A DNA stretch of 64,000 bases. Source: Paraspadella gotoi (Eukaryota > Chaetognatha). The stretch covers positions 14,364,755 to 14,428,754 of the forward strand of contig CM119266.1 in assembly GCA_051294375.1 (NCBI GenBank). Direction: 5' to 3'. Numbering within the stretch: position 1 is the first letter of the stretch; every line of letters begins with the position of its first letter. This document shows positions 1 through 15,810 of the stretch, piece after piece. Position numbers and translations under genes: made by a program. Below the pieces are notes generated by a model, which was not told the origin of the DNA, searched no databases, and saw only the letters and a program-made list of their open reading frames with translations.

Positions 1-936
1 TCTACATATAGACGAACCAAAAGATATATACCTAGTATCGACAGATACACAATCAAATTAACATTCTCCTCGTCAGCCCATTTACCTTTCTCCTCGTCAT
101 CATCCGCGTATGCCCTCTTCCAAACTCACCCGCTTTGTGCTCCCCCCACCGCTTCGTCTAATCCCCGCCTCCTCGCCAAGACCTCCTCCCCACTCACAAC
201 ACCCCGGTCCCCCTCAAATCCCCGCAACCCTTTTTCGATTCGCCAAAAACCGACGCCATCGTCCGAGGATTACGCGGGAAAATTGAAACTCGTTTACTCC
301 TCTTCCTTTTTTTTTCCTGCTCTGCCTCGACTCTCTTTGATCCCTATCCACTGGAGTTATATCTACCACGCCCACTTTTTATTTTTAGATACGTATTCTG
401 TCTTTTGTTTTATTACATTCTTTTGTATTTGTATTTTTTCATTGCTTTAGGTCGGATTTCTGGAACAGACCTTTTTACTTCTTAAATTCAAGATATATAA
501 TAATATGTATATAATTATATATAAATAATAATAATACTTAATCGTACTCGATTATACTTTTCACACTGAAGTATTCTTGTGATTCTAAACCGAATATTGA
601 TGTCTAATCTTCTCTGCTCTACTAACCTTTTCCATCTCTCCCCTCTTCTCCATCTTTCCTCTCTCTCTCTCTCTCTCTCTGTCTTCTCTTTCCCGGGTTT
701 CTGCCAACGGAATTTCCACCCAAAAAACATTTGTTCGAACTTTGACCTCCGCAACGAAAACGCGTGGTGATCGTACTATAGAGGGAGGGGGAAGAGGAAG
801 ATGAAGAGGAGGAGGAGGAGGGTGAGGAAGAAGAGGAAGAGGAATATGACGAGGAAGGGGAGGAGGAAGGGGAGGAAGAAGAGGAAAAGACCGTCCGAGT
901 CGAGTAGAGCATTGAAAAAGTCTTGCTATGGACAAC

Positions 937-968
<32 letters not shown>

Positions 969-1147
969 AGGAAAGAACTAAAAGATAGAAAAGAAAAGAA
1001 GAAAAAGAAAAAAAGAATAGAAAGAAAGATAAGAGAGTAAAAAGAGAAAGAAAAGAAGAAAGTTGAGAGGATAATAGGACAGAGAAAACAGAGGAGATAT
1101 GAGAGAAAGAAGAAGGAGAGAGGAAAGAATCCGAACAGAGAGAGGAG

Positions 1148-1195
<48 letters not shown>

Positions 1196-1880
1196 GAGAG
1201 AAGAGAAAGAATTGGCCGGCAAGCTTAATATGTTAAGCGGAAGGAGGAGAAAGGGAAAAATGATTCTCAAATTAGCCACAAAACAACCGGCGATTAATAA
1301 CGCGATTAATGATCAGAGCGGATAGTGGCGGGCGTGGGGGGGGTGCGTGAGAGGAAGGACCGAAGCGACGGCGCAAAAAAAAAATATTTTTGATTGATAT
1401 TAATGTCTCGCATTTCTCGTAGTGGCTTTTTGTATGAGCGAGAGAGAGAGAGAGGAGAGAGAGATGAGAGACGAGAGAGAGAGAGAGAGAGTGATGAGAG
1501 AGAGAGAGAAGAAGAGAGAGAGAGAGAGAGAGAGAAAAAAGAGAGAGAGAGAGAGAGAATATCTCTCGGTTTTCCGCCAATTAAGTGGTGGCCGTGATTT
1601 GAAGTTCGTTTCGTGACGCGGGTCGGAGGGGGGCGGCTTTTAATTTTTTGTTTCGGAACGTGATGGCGAGGTTGAGGCTAAAAAAGAGTTGGAAAGAGTA
1701 GTGGAATTGAGTTTGGGCACTTTTAGTTTAAAAATATGGAAAGAAGGAAACTGTCGCCGTCGAGCGCAAAAACAATCTTTACTAAATGCATAAATTATGT
1801 TAACTAAGGCCAATAACTAGTTATTGTTTAAAAAATGATTGCTAGCATCATTATGTGCTCCTCAATGTACATATTTTTTA
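1..1880. other. Repeat-rich non-coding DNA
   Basis: C-rich start, CT tract near 657-680, A/G-rich stretch 781-1210 with GAAA repeats (939-970) and GA tracts (1136-1200, 1437-1558). Frames here encode only Arg/Glu/Lys or Ser/Leu runs. No gene is seen. Confidence 0.7.
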
Positions 1881-1882
1881 CT

Positions 1883-1953
1883 ATGAATTAGCTCATCGGT
1901 AGAGCACAGGACTCTAATCCTGGGGCGTGGGTTCGAGCCACCACATTGGCGCA
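1883..1953 (+). tRNA. tRNA-Lys(CTT)-like gene or copy with several one-base losses
   Basis: The stretch has a D-arm/A-box (TTAGCTCATCGGTAGAGC), an anticodon-stem region CAGGACTCTAATCCTG, and a T-arm/B-box GTGGGTTCGAGCC. It resembles eukaryotic tRNA-Lys(CTT) but lacks one G in TCAGTCGG, one T in CTCTTAA, one T before CGTGGG, has an extra A in GAGCCCCAC, and lacks one G in TTGGGCG. The 5' acceptor strand does not pair well. Given similar indels elsewhere, it may be a real tRNA gene with sequencing errors; a tRNA pseudogene or SINE head is possible. Confidence 0.55.
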
Positions 1954-1959
1954 CTCTAT

Positions 1960-2574
1960 TCTGGGATGGGGGTAATCTGGTCTAAACTAACGAAGCAAAA
2001 AAGAAGAGGAAAAAATGTGGGAAAACGTGTATGTACTACTAAAAGGCAAGAATAAAAAAGGTGTACAAAAACGGGAGGGAAAATCGAAGGGCGCAGAAGC
2101 GAGAAAGTAATAAGAGAAGGAAACGCAGAAGAAAGAAGAATACCAGAAGTGAAAAACTGGGTGAGCTCACCCTGGTGCTAGGAGGAGAAGAGGAGGTGAA
2201 TGCGTGGATGACGAACACGAGACTCGCGCTCGGCTGGTTTTGGTCGTTGCTACGAATTGTGAACGAATTGTTGACGAATTAGGGTCTTGCTAAATATTGC
2301 CAAAATTAAAATCGCTGCCTTCTTTCTCTCTCTCTCTATTGCTTGGCGTAAAACTGAGATGGAGGTGTTCGCAACTGCCGCTCCTCCAAGTGCGACTCTG
2401 CCCCTTCCGGCGGCAGGCCTGCGGCGGCTGAAAGGGGGCGAAAATGTTTGCGTCAAAACAAATGTTATTTCGATAAGGTAATTTGAACTGTAAATTCCAG
2501 AGAAGATACGAGAGGTGGAAGAGAGAGGGTTGACAAAGGAGAGAGACGAGAGAGAGGAAGAGAGAGAGAGGAGA

Positions 2575-2606
<32 letters not shown>

Positions 2607-2722
2607 CAGCGAATTAATGAATATCTTCCCAAATTATCTCTTCCCATTACTAGTCATCCTTGCGTAAAATTAAAATGAGGAAATTTAAAAATACTGAGGT
2701 CTTAGAACCGGCCGACGGTCTC

Positions 2723-2779
<57 letters not shown>

Positions 2780-3241
2780 ATTTTTCTTAATCTCTCTTTC
2801 TCTCTCTCGTCCATTGTTTAAAGAAGAAAAAGCTAAGAAAGCTTTCACCTTCTCTCCCTTTTCTCTCTCTCTCTCTCGCTCACCCCTTTCTTCTTTTCTC
2901 TCGGCTCCCTAAATGTCAGAGCGGCAAGTTGTTTTTCATGGTTTTAAAGGTAGCAATACGAGAATCGCAGCTCCACCGTCCCGTATATTTATCTTTTTAA
3001 GGACAACAAAAATAAAGACACCTTTAAAGCCCATTTGAGGCGGAGACGAGGGAGGAGGGAGAGAGAAGAAGAGAAGGAGGAAGTGGAACGGGGACTAAAA
3101 CTGAACCACATTTTGGTCAATTAATTCCAGTAGGACGTCGTCTCAAAGTCATTTGACCCTGTCTAGATAAAGTGCACCTGGTGCCCGGTTTCTAATCCTT
3201 TGGCACTTGCGAAGTTCTCTTCTCTCTCTCTTCTCCTCTCT

Positions 3242-3273
<32 letters not shown>

Positions 3274-4609
3274 ATCTCATTTAGGTGGGGCGTCGGTTTA
3301 CGCAGTTCCTTTTAGTCTCCCGTAAAACTTCTTTCTAAAAGCGGGGTCGTCAGATGAAATAGAAACGAGTTAACGTCTAAACTTAAAAACGGCACGAAAT
3401 AACAAAAAAATCATTTTCGCTCCTGGCGTCTTTAACTCCCCGCCACGTTGCGGACCTTACCCTCCGAGAGTATTCCGAGACGGCGAGCAGACACAGCACC
3501 CAAGATCTACGCACGCACATGATACGCGCGAACGTGAAATCTCCAGTATAGAGATTGGGAAGATGTCAGAGAGAGGTATGCAGCATACGAAGAGCAGGCT
3601 GGAGAAGAGAGTTCCACGACAATGACAGACAACAAGCATGGGTATATCAGATAGATGGTCAAGGGAGAAAGGAGAGGAAGAAGAGCAGCAATAAGGCACC
3701 GACATTGAAAGAACTGAGTGAGGAGGAGCACGGCATGACAAATCAAAAACGATATACAGCGAGAGAGCATGGAGAGGATGCAGGAGGCGGAGGGTATGTG
3801 GAGGATTATGAGGAAAGATGGCAGTGTACGACACGGGAGAATGGAGAGAGAGGAGCACTCGAGAAGGAGTATTGAGTGCACGAAATGGACCTGAAGAGGT
3901 CAGACGAGAATGTAGATGACAGCCGAGGTAATAGATTGCCGGTGGATTTATGTGGCGGAATAAAATCACGGTTCACGTAGGGAATGCTGACGGCGTTACG
4001 GGAAGGAGCGGTTTATATCTGAACTGGAGCGGTAGTGGTGAAGTTCATTATGATTAAATAGGATTCTGCGTCGCCTGCGTGGATGACAAACTGTACAAAT
4101 GCTGAATGACTTAGGCCAAAGAGAGAGATGGGGTACAGGATCATCGGAAGGTTATAAATCTATTTCGTGCACAATCGTATATCACGCTCGGCGCCGAATC
4201 AATCTAGACACAGCATCCACCTTCTTTTTCCCCTTTCTTCTCTTCTTTTCTCGAGTAATTCTCGGCTTTGCACGAGAGTTGGGACCCAACCCTGCGGTCG
4301 GGCGAAGGTTTTAAAACTACTCACAAGAGTCACCTCTACTCTTCTCGTTTCTTCTCGGCACGCTAATGTCTCTCATCGGTCGATTCTCATACCCATGACG
4401 AATCTTTTTGCGTCACAGGTTTTCAGAAAATGCAGGGGAGTATACATACACTGACATCTGAAACCTCCCGTTTGTCCAGCTGATCTTTTCTTTGTCTCGC
4501 TCGTCTTTATCTTTCCGGGGTCTCTCTCTCTCTCATACTCTTCTCCCAACTTCGCCTCTTACTCTTTCTTCTTCTTATCTCTCATCCTCTTTCCCAGTCT
4601 CTCCTTCTA
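1960..4609. other. Non-coding, GA/CT-rich; unrecognised unique stretch near 3.45-3.9 kb
   Basis: CT tracts lie at 2718-2776, 2803-2817 and 3221-3274 and a GA tract at 2515-2606. The segment 3450-3900 is less repetitive and carries overlapping frames on both strands (106 aa +, 170 aa -), but neither shows a domain, splice context or clear coding bias. I do not call a gene. Confidence 0.5.
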
Positions 4610-5147
4610 TTTTCCCTTCCCTTTTCATTTCCTCCTTCTTTCTCCTCCCTCGCGCGTCACACAACCTGTGACGAAATGAGGTTTTTCCTTCCCGTTTTAT
4701 TACCCAATTTAACGTTTCTCCGCTTCTTCAAGTTTCTTTCTTCTGTTCTTCGTCTCTGCTTCTCCTTATCGTTAGTTATTCTTCTCATAAGTTCTTCCTT
4801 ACTTCTCTCTCGATTTTCTACGTTCTCCTCTTCATACTTCTAGTCGCTCTCTCTTGCCTTCTTTTTCTCGCTTTCTGGGACACTAGAATTTCTCGCGAGT
4901 TTTCCACTTTTTTGGTATCCATTTTCCAGGGAATTTACTTTGAGTGGGATGCTCTCTCTTACTCTTCGCTTCTCTCGCTCCTCCTCTTCCTCTCTCTTGC
5001 TTTCTTCCTCACTCTCGTTTCTACGACTCACCCATCCCTCTGTTAGTTCCCCGTTCTTCATTTCTCTTCAATTGCATATTATGCGGCCATTATTCTTTTT
5101 CATCTCATGAATGCGTAGCCAGTTAAGAGAGAGAGAGAGAGAGAAAA

Positions 5148-5193
<46 letters not shown>

Positions 5194-5300
5194 GAGAGAG
5201 AGTTAGAGAGGAGAGAGAGATGAACAATTTTTTCTATTTCAGTTGTTGGTCAGGACGGAGACATTGCCGTTTTCCCAGCGTACGCTTCATAATGCGTTAA
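4610..5300 (+). repeat. Segment related to 10340-10870
   Basis: Shares TCCTCCCTCGCGCGTCACA, CTGTGACGAAATGAGG, a TTCTTCAT...CTCTTCA stretch, a GA tract, and GATGAACAATTTTT...CAGTTG...GTCAGGACGGAGA with 10340-10870. Order is conserved but the middle parts differ, and part of the second copy is N. Confidence 0.65.
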
Positions 5301-7659
<2,359 letters not shown>

Positions 7660-7735
7660 AAGCGCGCCTTTTGAGAGCCAATCGGCGCCTATGAGTGCCG
7701 GCGGGCGCCTTTAAAAGCCGGCTCTCCTCACGCCC
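7660..7735 (+). promoter_or_regulatory. Possible promoter with GC-rich tandem repeats
   Basis: A GC-rich island in AT-rich DNA holds three imperfect units of about 21 bases, each with GCGCCT followed by a GCC (CTTTTGAGAGCC, CTATGAGTGCC, CTTTAAAAGCC). It includes a CCAAT (7678-7682) and a TATA-like TTTAAAAG (7710-7717) about 30 bases apart. It lies upstream of the TBX20 exons, but no matching first exon is recognised. Confidence 0.25.
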
Positions 7736-8392
7736 TCCTTCCACTGCCGGCTCCGCTCGCTTCTTTCTAAGCTCGATTCTGGGTTAATGCGTTTGAAGTG
7801 GACGAGAAAAGCGGGAGGCGACTCGGGCTCATCCGCTCTTCACCTGTATATCATCGTCGTCGTCATCCTCTATCTTTAACCCTACTTTTTATCTCTTTAA
7901 CATCTCAGTGTTCGAGATCTGATGATGACTCACTCCATCGACTCACGGACTCTCCATCATCACCAGAAACTCGGTTCAACCAAAGACTCTATATTTCACT
8001 CTCTCTCTATCTCTTGTCCGTTAGCCCTATATTTCAACTCACTATTTCACTCTCTCTCTATCTCTGTCGTTAGCCCCTTCTCAAATTTTTCGTGCCAGGA
8101 ACCGTTGCAAGACCCGCCCTCATTCGTTTCGCCCAAATTTGTAGATACACTCGAGGACGAACGTGGTGAGGAATTGTCTCTCTCATCGTCTTTTCATAGC
8201 TGTGGTGCGTCGGTGGTCGTCGTCGGTCGGTCGTCGCCGTCGTCGTCGGTCGTCGTCTTCGTCAGTTTTTTGTTACTGTACCGATTTTCTATTTCTAATT
8301 CATTTTCTTTTCTTTGGTGGACCCGATCGGCTTTTTCTCTCTCTTCTCTCTCTCTCTCCCTCTCTTCTCTCTCTTTTCTCTCTCTCTCTTTT

Positions 8393-8438
<46 letters not shown>

Positions 8439-8662
8439 ATCTCTCTCTCTCTCATAATTTTCGATTATAAATATAAGGTTTCAGTAATTTCTCTCATTTG
8501 CTTCGGCAAATGGAAGTTCTTTAGGGATTTTGTGTTTTTTGTGTTTCAACAACGAAAATAGTTTTTTTTCTGTTTTTAATTTTTTTCTGCTTTCTCTCTC
8601 TCTTCGGTAAATTAAGGGGAAAGAAGTTAATGGTTTTTTCTTAGAGAGAGGGTGAAGAGATT

Positions 8663-8721
<59 letters not shown>

Positions 8722-10036
8722 GAGAGAGAGAGAGAGATGAATTCTGAGACGGTAAAAAAAGATTGCTTTCTCCATTTCACTCAGAAAAAGAAACATCGTA
8801 GGGTGGATGTAATGATCAGGAAAAAAAAACAATAAAAAAAAAAATCAAGAACGAAATGACACGAAAAGAAACGAGATAAGAAACAAGAACAAAATAAAAA
8901 ACAAACAAAACAGAAAAAAAGGAAACCAAAAAAAATGGAACAAAAGTGACGATGAGAATTGAAATTTTTTTAAGGAAATTTGGAGGTCGAGGAGAAACGG
9001 GGAAATCAACTGGAGAAGTGAAGGAAAAGAGACTTAGTAAAGAGGACGAAAGACAAAATACTGTAAAAAAAATATATATTTTTTATAAAAAAAAAGCAGA
9101 AAAAATAACGGAAATTTTCGGTTTTTTTTACAGGAAACCAATTCTTTCCCCCCCCCCTCGTCTTTGTCTCTATCGAGCAATAAAGTCGAAATCTTTTTCT
9201 ATAGCCCGAGGGAAAACCCGAGAGAACCCAAGCTAAGCTCCGCTAGATCTTTTTACCTCCCTCTAGCCTCTCCGCCTCTTCCCCCTCCTTTTCCCCTACC
9301 CCCCTCTCACCCCCCCTCCCCCCCTCACACCCCCCCCGACAAACACCAGAAAACCTCGTGCTCAAAAAAAAAATTAAAAAACCTCAAGAGCTGAAAAAAA
9401 ATAATCTCCCTGAGCGTCAATGAGATTCTTTCTTTTTTCTTTTTTTTTTTTATTATTTAACTTTAAAAAAAAAAAGATTATTTTCTTGTTATTCGGCTAC
9501 ACTTTTTTTTTTTTTGCCTCACGAACAACAAAGGGGCAATTAGATCCAGGCGGCGAGTCTCTTTTGGCTGAGGACCTTAGAAGACAAAGACGAGTCCCGA
9601 TGCGCGTCTGCGGTTCGATCCGAGTCGATTCTTTTTATTTTTTGTGAAAATGCTTTTTGCTTTTGATAGAGACGTTGACGTTTTTTTTTTATTTGATAAA
9701 TTTAGACGAGTGTAGATTTTTTAGAAAAAGTGATGGTGGATAGTGATAAAGAAAGGTTTGCATCTCTGAACTCCCAAGTCCTCCTATTTTTTTTCTCTCC
9801 GCTTCTTCGTATTTCCTTTTCTCTCCTTCTCTCTTGTTTTTTCTTAATAAAACTTCATGATTCTCTAACAAAATCAAAATAACTGAAAAACTTGCCATCA
9901 GATGTACGATGATAAAGGTGAAGTTGACAAAATGATATGTAACTCGTTTTGACTTTGGTGGGGTCAACCGTTTGTGAGAAACTCCACCGCAAAGATGCCT
10001 GCTCACCTTTCTAGAGCAATTTGTGATTTTTTGCGA

Positions 10037-10090
<54 letters not shown>

Positions 10091-10339
10091 ATTTACTATT
10101 TTTTCTTCCATCTCTTCTGCGGTTATCGAGTTTAAACGAAGACGTGATCTTCTCGATCTTCGTGATATTTCACTTTTTTCGTGATTCTTTCTTCTTTTCT
10201 TCGGCGATCTATCGAGTCGAGGAAGTGAAAAATTAAGAGAGTGAGGGAAAGAGAGAGTAGGACTCTGGGAGAAGGCGTGTGAGAGACAGGGTGTGGTGCN
10301 NNNNNNNNNNNNNNNNNNNNNNNNTCTACTTTTTCTCTC

Positions 10340-10765
10340 TTTATTTCCCCCGTTTTATTTCCTCCTTTTATTTCCTCCTTTCTCCTCCCTCGCGCGTCAC
10401 AAAACTGTGACGAAATGAGGTTTCCTTCCGTTTTAACAAAAGTTCGTAAGTTCGTTCGTTTGTTCGTTAGTTTAGTTCATTTGATAGCTCACTCAGTCGT
10501 TCGCTTTTCGTTCGCTCGTTCGTTTGCCTTTCCTTCTCTTTCTACTCCGTTTCTAACGACAACCCACCTTTGTTAGTCCCTTCTTCATTTTCTCTTCATG
10601 ATTTATGGCGGNNNNNNNNNNNNNNNNNNNNNNNNNNNNNNNNNNNNNNNNNNNNNNNNNNNNNNNNNNNNNNNNNNNNNNNNNNNNNNNNNNNNNNNNN
10701 NNNNNNNNNNNNNNNNNNNNNNNNNNNNNNNNNNNNNNNNNNNNNNNNNNNNNNNNNNNNNNNNN

Positions 10766-10800
<35 letters not shown>

Positions 10801-10870
10801 ACAATTTTTATTCAGTTGTTGTCAGGACGGAGATTGCCGTTCCAGCGACGATGAGACGCCCAACGGTTGC
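10340..10870 (+). repeat. Second copy of the 4.6-5.3 kb segment, interrupted by a gap
   Basis: Order of shared motifs is as at 4610-5300. It contains a TTCGT-type repeat at 10441-10535 and a 154-base N gap at 10612-10765, with a GA tract beginning at the gap's right edge. Confidence 0.65.
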
Positions 10871-12010
10871 GCTTTCGAAACGTGCCTTGTTTGTTATATT
10901 TATAAACTATTCTATATAACAAAATTAACTATTTGGTAAATAAACAACCGACATAATAGAAAATTAAGTGCTATCTGCTCTCAAACTATAAAGGGTAACA
11001 ATATAATGATAAAAACGAAACATTTTATTAATTATTCTTAGCTTGTTCCAACTTTTATTATTATCATATTCTTTTAACTTTTAAATTTCTAAAGCCGTTT
11101 TCAGTAAAAAGATATAAAACAAAAAAAAACCAAAAAAATGAAGCTAAAAAACTTTTTTGACTCCGAAGTCGAGAATTCGAGTCGCGAGCGAAATTATGTT
11201 TTGGGGAGAAAATCGTCAGCGAATATTCTGTTTTATATCATCCATGAAAAACATTCTTNNNNNNNNNNNNNNNNNNNNNNNNNNNNNNNNNNNNNNNNNN
11301 NNNNNNNNNNNNNNNNNNNNNNNNNNNNNNNNNNNNNNNNNNNNNNNNNNNNNNNNNNNNNNNNNNNNNNNNNNNNNNNNNNNNNNNNNNNNNNNNNNNN
11401 NNNNNNNNNNNNGAGGCAATAACACACACACACAACGAGAACCGCATGTGGTGAAAACATTCACTGAACCTCATTACCACATTTCAGTGCGCGCCACCAT
11501 GCAGTGGCGCCGCCCTCCGTCGCCCGGGGAAACAATTTACGAGAGGCAAACAAAAGAAAGGCGCGAGATACCGGATTGCTCTTCTTTTTTTTTTGTCGGC
11601 GGGAGAAGCGAGGGGAAGATGGCGCTTTTATTTTCGCGGATAGGGAAGTTGTTACGAAGAATAGGCTCGGATCTTTCGGAAGGAAACTTGCCGATGATAA
11701 GGAAAGCTTGCCGGCTTGCGAGGCCATACGGTTTCGTCTTTTCGTTTATGGTATTTTGTAAATAATTAATATTATAAATAAAAATTTCTCTTGCAAGAAA
11801 TTGTTAATATGACGATTAATAAAAATATTGGGATAAAATGATAGATAAAAACTATAATCATGACGAGTTCGTCGTCTATAATTATTCCCTCGAAGCTCTC
11901 TCCGTATGAAAATAAAGAACTGGAGATAAAAAAAAAAGTTTTCTATTCGTTCACGAGAGATGAAAAGATGGGAGTGAAAAGCCGCCAGCCTTCCTCGCGA
12001 ATCGAGTTGG

Positions 12011-12126
<116 letters not shown>

Positions 12127-12618
12127 ATCATATAACGAATGAGGCTCTGGAACTTGATTACCATAATGATGTCATTAAAAGGAGGCTTGAAAAGGGAGGA
12201 AAAAACATTTCCGAGTAAACAGACAGGTCACGTGTCTCTCTGTGAAAACGAAGGGGTTGGGGGAGGAGGAGGAGGAGGAGGAGGATGAAAAGGAGGAGGA
12301 AGAGGAGGAGGAGAACGTGACTGCTCCTCGGTAAGGAAAAGATGAAGAAGCGAGCGAGTTTAATGAGAGAGAGGATGAGTAGAAAGAAAAAAGTAAAGGT
12401 GATGGTGAGACGTGAGATAAAAATCTGTGAAACAAAAAGATGGAGCGACGATCGATATTCGAGCTTAAATATTTTATTAATTATTATTAATTAATTAATT
12501 AATTTCTTAAATAATGTGCTTAAATAATTCACTTGTTTTTAAATCGCAATCCTTTTAACAATAACTTAAATATTTAATCATTTCTTTCTTTAAATAACAA
12601 TTATCCTTTTTTTTTCAG

Positions 12619-13334
12619 GCGCATGTTCCCGACATTGAGGGTATCGTTCTCTGGAATTGACTTTGACCAAAAATACATCGTCTTCATGGACATCGTTCCA
12701 GTCGACAACAAGCGATACAGGTACAGTTTATATAGTTAACATTACTAGTATAACCAAATAACCATCGATTTATGTCATTCCATCATCTTTAAACTTACCG
12801 AAACTCGTTTTCAGGTACGCCTACCACCGAAGCTCTTGGCTGGTGGCGGGTAAGGCCGACCCGCCGCTGCCGACCCGCCTCTACATGCACCCGGACTCAC
12901 CCTTCAGCGGGGAGCAGCTCAAGAAGCAAATGGTCTCTTTCGAAAAACTCAAACTCACCAACAACGAGATGGACAAACACGGACACGTGAGTTGGGGGAC
13001 TGTGAAAGTGATGAGTCGAAATTCCTCACTGTTTTTTGTGTTGGTTTTTTAACGGATTCCGTCTATTTTTCCCTTCCCAATCTTCCTCCATCCAAACTTC
13101 GTTCTCCCTCTCACCCTTGCCCATCTTCCCCCACTCCTTCAGATCATCTTGAACAGCATGCACAAGTACCAACCGCGCATCCACATCGCCAAGAAGCGCG
13201 ACGCCGCTTCCCACGCCATCAGTGGCGCCCCTGGCGGCGCCGTCGGCGACGTCGTCGAACTCGGCACCGACTTCAAAACGTTCGTCTTTCCGGAGACGAT
13301 CTTCATCGCCGTCACCGCCTACCAGAACCAGCTG
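12619..13334 (+). CDS. TBX20: TBX20-like T-box transcription factor, T-box exons 1-3 visible (partial gene)
   Basis: Three GT-AG exons encode most of a T-box DNA-binding domain: 12619-12720, 12815-12986 and 13143-13334. Reading phases match across both introns (94 and 156 nt) and no stop interrupts them. Visible motifs are [36 protein letters not shown] across the first junction (in two pieces), [36 protein letters not shown] and [16 protein letters not shown]. The [19 protein letters not shown] stretch and the later SRLTDIE ending are typical of TBX20/midline and differ from the TBX2/3 and TBX1 forms I know. TBX20 proteins are nuclear regulators of heart and nervous-system patterning. The segment between the HIAKKRD and FKTFVFPE motifs is about 11 residues longer than in human TBX20. 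The exon coding the start of the T-box (the LGTEMIITK region) is not found upstream; it may lie in a gap at 10.3-11.4 kb or before the window. T-box identity is near certain; TBX20 assignment is strong. Confidence 0.93.
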
Positions 13335-13479
13335 GTGAGTCTTTTTCTGATTTCTCATTGTCTATTATGTTTCTTTGTTTGCTTGTTTAAGTTTGTCCTT
13401 TTCGTATCAATGTTAACTTTCGGAAAGTCCACCATCGAGAAGTCGTCTTTCGCTTGAATCCTCGCTATCGAAATTCGAT

Positions 13480-13539
13480 CTCTCTTTCTCTTTCTCTCTC
13501 TTCTTCCTGATCTCTCTTCTTCTCTCTCTTCTCTCTCCT

Positions 13540-13574
<35 letters not shown>

Positions 13575-14798
13575 GTTCTCTCTCTCCACTCCCTTAGTCG
13601 CTCCTTAATCTCTCTCTTCTCCGCCATATCGTGTCTCTTTTTATCGTCTCGGTCATTGTCGTCGTTCGTCCGAGTCGTCGTGTCTTCTGTTATTCCGTCG
13701 CGAATCTCAAAATACCTTTTTGCGCCGTTTGTCCGCACACGGTCGTCATTTGTCGTTATTCTTCGCCGTCCGCCCCCACCACACCCCCACCACCACCCCC
13801 TTACTCCTCTTTTCGTCATTTGGGGATCGCGTCCTGTGGAAATCATCGTTTTTCCCGATCCTTTGCGTCATTAATTCGGAGAAAGTCGTTCTCGTCGTCG
13901 TCGCTCGTCGTCGTCCGTCGTCGTTCGTCGCCTGCCTAATGACATTTCAACAACTCGATTCTTCAGAGCCTCCGGCTTCGACGGATCAATCAGCTTTGAC
14001 CTTCTTGTTACCGTGTGCTCTCCTCTTCCGTTTCTCCTCCTCCTCCCCTCCTCCTCTTCTCATATTCTGACCTACAACTTCCAATTTTTTGATCCGAGAG
14101 GAGAGAGGATTCACACCAGCGGCGCGTCAATTCGTTCCGATGACGAGTAATCCCCTTTCCGCTTCCCCAATCACCCTCAAACCCCTATCCCCTTATCCAT
14201 TCCCTATCCTACTTTTCTCTTTCCCTTATCCGGTTTACTCATTTCATTTACCTTTCCCAACACGGTTCTTTCTCCTTCCTTTTCCCCCGGTCCCACTGCC
14301 CTTTTATTTTCATAGCCCGTTTTTAACCCCCGCTTGAATATCAATTGCCTTTGTGTTTTAAGCTCCGTATTTCATCAGCCCCGACAATTCCCTTTCACTT
14401 TGCCATTCCACCATCCGGCCCTCCCACCATCCCGTTTCCCACCATACAAAGTCCCCATTTTTCTCCCGATTGCTTCTATAATTTCCCTCCTTCACCCACC
14501 CAGACCTCTCACCCAAATCTCCCTCAAACCCACCCCCCAACACCCTCGTCCGCTTCGGCCTCTCCCTTACCAATTACCCCCGGCAGATTCTTTCGCCTCA
14601 TTAGTGATCGAGGCGACGCCGGATGCCCCTTTATTATTTTTTCTTTCCTTTTTTTTTTTTTTTCTAAGGGGGAGGGGTCGATGCGCGTACTATTTTGAGG
14701 CCATTTCGATAGGCATGTATGTTATTTGCGCATGGCAGTTCGCCATTTCGTATCCTCTGTCTTGTTCTCTCTCCTCTCTCTCCTCTCTCTCTCTCTTC

Positions 14799-14835
<37 letters not shown>

Positions 14836-15721
14836 CTCCTCTCTTCTCCACACGTTTATCTCCTTTCCTCTCTTCTCCTTTCCTCATTTTTCCTCGCCCG
14901 ATTTCCTCTACTAATTCCTTCTCTCCAGTCATCCTTTTCAATTCTTTCCGAACTCAAATTCAAACTCCGACTCACTTTCAACGACTTTCTTCATTTTTTT
15001 TTCTTTCTTTTTTATTTTCAAACGATTTTTCTTCTCTTTCTTTCTCTTTATCCTCACCCTATTTGACTTTTTTCCTTCGGTTAGTTTCGCTCTTCTTTTT
15101 TATGTATCCTATCCCTCTTTTTTTCTTCATTGGAACCGATGACTTCATAATTATGAGTTTAAATGAACTTTTATTCTTTTCCAATAACCCAGATAATTAA
15201 AACTGGAAGTCACTGTTTTTCAATTTAATTATATTTGTTTTTAATTTTTTTTTTTTTCGTATAACATCATCTTCTCCCGCTGTAAACATTTTTTGGCTCT
15301 CCCGCCTGTGTGTGTCGTCGTCGTGTCGTCGTCGTCGTCGTCGTCGTCGTCGTGTCGTCGTCGTGAACTGACGAGGGTTCGGAACAAAAATATCAGATTT
15401 GGTAGAAATTAAGACCTTCATAATTTGGCTCACTTTTTGAGAAAAAATCTTTTTCGTTATCGCGTCTCTCGCTCCATTATCATCGGAAGGGGGGTATACA
15501 GTATCTTGGGATGAACGAAATGTCTCCTCTTTAATCTATAATAATTTTTTTAATGTTTAGTTTGATATGAACTATTTCCAGAAGCCTAGTTTTTAAAAAT
15601 AAAAGTAACACCTAAACAGTTTACTGTGATTTCTGGTCTTCGGTCTTCATTAGAAGACTCGTATTCTCGCCCTCTTTGCTTCTCTCATATGATCTCCTTC
15701 CCCGCTGATGCCGACCCGCTG

Positions 15722-15810
<89 letters not shown>

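Noticed and set aside
515-1616. Many overlapping frames of Ser/Leu or Arg/Glu runs
   Set aside because: They are translations of GA/CT and GAAA repeats on both strands, with no domain or splice context.
3457-3969. 170-aa minus-strand frame
   Set aside because: Ser/Leu/Cys-rich with no recognised domain, overlapping other open frames of similar length; not enough to call a gene.
9540-9640. B-box-like GGTTCGATCC suggesting a tRNA
   Set aside because: No matching D-arm, anticodon stem or acceptor stem could be drawn.
13484-13590. Regular repeats that might suggest a CRISPR array
   Set aside because: They are simple dinucleotide tracts without unique spacers, in an animal genome.
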